From contig CAJYOV010000422.1 of NCBI GenBank assembly GCA_913776405.1, positions 1-6,911 on the forward strand: DNA of 6,911 nucleotides. The letters are read 5' to 3'. Shown piece after piece: positions 6,172 to 6,911 of this stretch (the stretch's first letter is position 1; each line of letters opens with the position of its first letter). Origin of the DNA: Pseudobdellovibrionaceae bacterium (GTDB taxonomy: Bacteria > Bdellovibrionota > Bdellovibrionia > Bdellovibrionales > JAMPXM01). The notes beneath the pieces were generated by a model, which made no database searches, was not told the DNA's origin, and saw only the letters and a program-made list of their open reading frames with translations. The position numbers were made by a program, and so were the translations under genes.

Positions 6172-6277
6172 GAGTCCAGTTAACCCTAAATGACCGAAAC
6201 TTGGCGAGTCTTTGTAAAAGAAGATTTCTCCTTATGAGGTTCAACCCGACTCATTACCGGACTCCGATAGTGGCCCC
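6172..6277. promoter_or_regulatory. Divergent intergenic region between kinase and receiver gene
   Basis: This short region must hold the promoters of both divergent genes. I could not fix a -35/-10 pair with acceptable spacing on either strand. It contains TTAGGGTTAAC on the minus strand (6179-6189), with TTAGG and GTTAAC cores similar to the repeats before the genes at 2181 and 2988. It also has AAGGAG on the minus strand (6228-6233) with no start codon at usable distance. Confidence 0.45.
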
Positions 6278-6730
6278 ATGGAAGTCACGAAAGACGCAAA
6301 AAAAGACGTCACGACGGAAAAGAAGCCGACCATGTCGAACAAACCAAAAATCCTGATCGTTGAAGACGACATTACGATGGAAGCTCTCTGGCGCTATATC
6401 ATCGACGTCGCAGCTCCAGGTGCCAAACTCGAATGGGCTACCACCGGCGAAGTCGCCGACCACTTGCTAAAAGAAAGCGAGAAAAAAGGTTGCGACTACG
6501 ATCTCGTGATCACCGACATCTTTTTAGGCGGCACACGAACCGGCATCGAGCTTTGGGAATCACACGCCCAATCAACGACGCACTTTCTACTGATGAGCGT
6601 GCTGACACCGCAACGTCTCTCGGTCCTCGCCACACCTCGCGCGCAGCCGCTTCCAATTTATCTGCAGAAGCCCCTCGATCCCACACAGTGTATCGAAACG
6701 ATTCGCGCAATGCTGCCTGCGGCGTCTTGA
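6278..6730 (+). CDS. Single-domain response regulator (stand-alone receiver)
   Basis: This is a CheY-like protein of up to 150 residues with no output domain. In the long-form numbering the receiver runs from about 22 to 147: KILIVEDD gives Glu29/Asp30, the phospho-acceptor is Asp80 in DLVITDIFLGG, Ser107 takes the Thr/Ser place in LLMS, and Lys131 lies in LQKPLD. All catalytic positions are present, so it should accept phosphate. The loop after Asp80 is about one residue longer than usual. The start is uncertain. The ATG at 6278 gives an 18-residue Lys/Asp/Glu/Thr-rich lead-in and has no clear Shine-Dalgarno. The ATG at 6332 begins MSNKPKILIV, right at strand one, and is preceded by the purine stretch GGAAAAGAAG with six bases spacing. 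It is divergent from the hybrid kinase, so it is a good candidate for the kinase's phosphate acceptor or a phosphate sink; this is inference from position and domain logic. Confidence 0.9.
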   Translation: MEVTKDAKKDVTTEKKPTMSNKPKILIVEDDITMEALWRYIIDVAAPGAKLEWATTGEVADHLLKESEKKGCDYDLVITDIFLGGTRTGIELWESHAQSTTHFLLMSVLTPQRLSVLATPRAQPLPIYLQKPLDPTQCIETIRAMLPAAS

Positions 6731-6767
6731 GCGAGCTGAGCCGCGCGCGGTAGACTGGATTGGCCTG

Positions 6768-6783
6768 GCGCTTCGAGCGCGTT
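6768..6783 (+). terminator. Possible weak terminator after the receiver gene
   Basis: GCGCT (6768-6772) and AGCGC (6776-6780) form a compact GC-rich stem around a TCG loop, followed only by GTTT. It lies 38 bases after the stop. The T-run is too short for a confident intrinsic terminator. Confidence 0.3.
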
Positions 6784-6813
6784 TGATCGACCCTGGAGAT
6801 CGCCCGCCCATTC

Positions 6814-6828
6814 GCCGAAACCTTCGGC
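6814..6828 (-). other. Compact hairpin directly after the right-edge gene
   Basis: GCCGAA and TTCGGC form a perfect 6-bp stem with a three-base loop immediately 3' of the TAA of the right-edge gene. No T-run follows on the minus strand, so it may be a transcript-end stabiliser or a terminator that needs another factor. Confidence 0.35.
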
Positions 6829-6911
6829 TTACTTAGCTGGACCTTCGTCGTCGGCAAAGCAGTCGACGAGTTTGCCGTCGATCTCAACTTGGCCCAAAAA
6901 CATTTCAAGTG
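6829..6911 (-). CDS. 3' end of an unidentified gene entering from the right edge
   Basis: On the minus strand one frame runs open from the window edge to a TAA at 6829-6831. It reads, after a split codon, LEMFLGQVEIDG then KLVDCFADDEGPAK. The alternation of hydrophobic and charged residues and the acidic, soluble-looking C-terminus look like genuine protein, unlike the basic, Ser/Arg-rich translation of the neighbouring minus-strand frame across the same bases. Only about 26 residues are visible, so no family can be named. The gene converges with the receiver gene. A GCCGAA/TTCGGC hairpin (6814-6828) lies immediately after its stop, without a T-run. Confidence 0.55.
   Translation of the reverse strand, partial: LEMFLGQVEIDGKLVDCFADDEGPAK

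Noticed and set aside
6228..6233. Perfect AAGGAG on the minus strand between the divergent genes
   Set aside because: No ATG, GTG or TTG follows within a usable distance, and the kinase start is over 50 bases away. Probably chance.
6741..6750. CCGCGCGCGG palindrome after the receiver gene
   Set aside because: A simple GC alternation of ten bases with no T-run and no partner site; it is likely chance.
6510..6908. 132-codon minus-strand open frame across the receiver gene and the right gap
   Set aside because: It overlaps the well-supported receiver gene, is Arg/Ser/Ala-rich with no recognisable motif, and starts without a ribosome site. It is a shadow frame.
1..6911. Mobile element, CRISPR array, toxin-antitoxin pair or phage-defence island
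   Set aside because: No transposase or integrase motifs, no regular repeat-spacer pattern, and no defence-type domains in any credible gene. The content is ordinary envelope and signalling genes.

Overview
The window reads as chromosomal sequence from a free-living or predatory Gram-negative bacterium of roughly 50-55% GC. It holds a lipoprotein with a lipobox, three exported or envelope proteins and several two-component proteins. The mix would fit a Bdellovibrionota (Bdellovibrio-like) or deltaproteobacterial genome. That placement is an inference from gene content and style, not from any marker gene. I see no mobile element, CRISPR array, tRNA or rRNA, and no gene-free stretch longer than about 160 bases.

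Left part (1-2020): a 5'-truncated gene for a SleB-type cell-wall hydrolase. Its reading frame stays open to the window edge and carries what looks like the end of an SH3-like domain. It is followed after 30 bases by a gene for an unknown lipoprotein, probably in the same transcript. A small exported Ala/Pro/Lys-rich protein converges on them from the minus strand, with a structured, T-poor gap between.

Middle (2021-3603): an orphan OmpR-type response regulator, whose upstream region contains a perfect 12-base palindrome and a TAAC/GTTA inverted repeat. After a weak terminator and a CCTAACA/TGTTAGG inverted repeat comes an unknown periplasmic or secreted protein with four cysteines in the mature part. 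A strong 10-bp-stem terminator ends it.

Right part (3577-6911): a large minus-strand hybrid histidine kinase (CHASE3 sensor, HisKA, HATPase, degenerate receiver, intact receiver, Hpt). It is divergent from a plus-strand single-domain receiver protein. The last 83 bases hold the 3' end of another minus-strand gene.

The likely functional core is signal transduction. The hybrid kinase has an internal His-Asp-His relay and needs an external output. The stand-alone receiver beside it and the OmpR regulator about 0.7 kb beyond its 3' end are both candidates. The cell-wall hydrolase, lipoprotein and exported proteins are plausible envelope-related targets or neighbours, but nothing in the sequence proves that link. 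No clearly new multi-gene system is visible. The most distinctive points are the pseudo-receiver inside the kinase, the terminator that also encodes the kinase's C-terminus, and the inverted repeats before the regulator and exported-protein genes.
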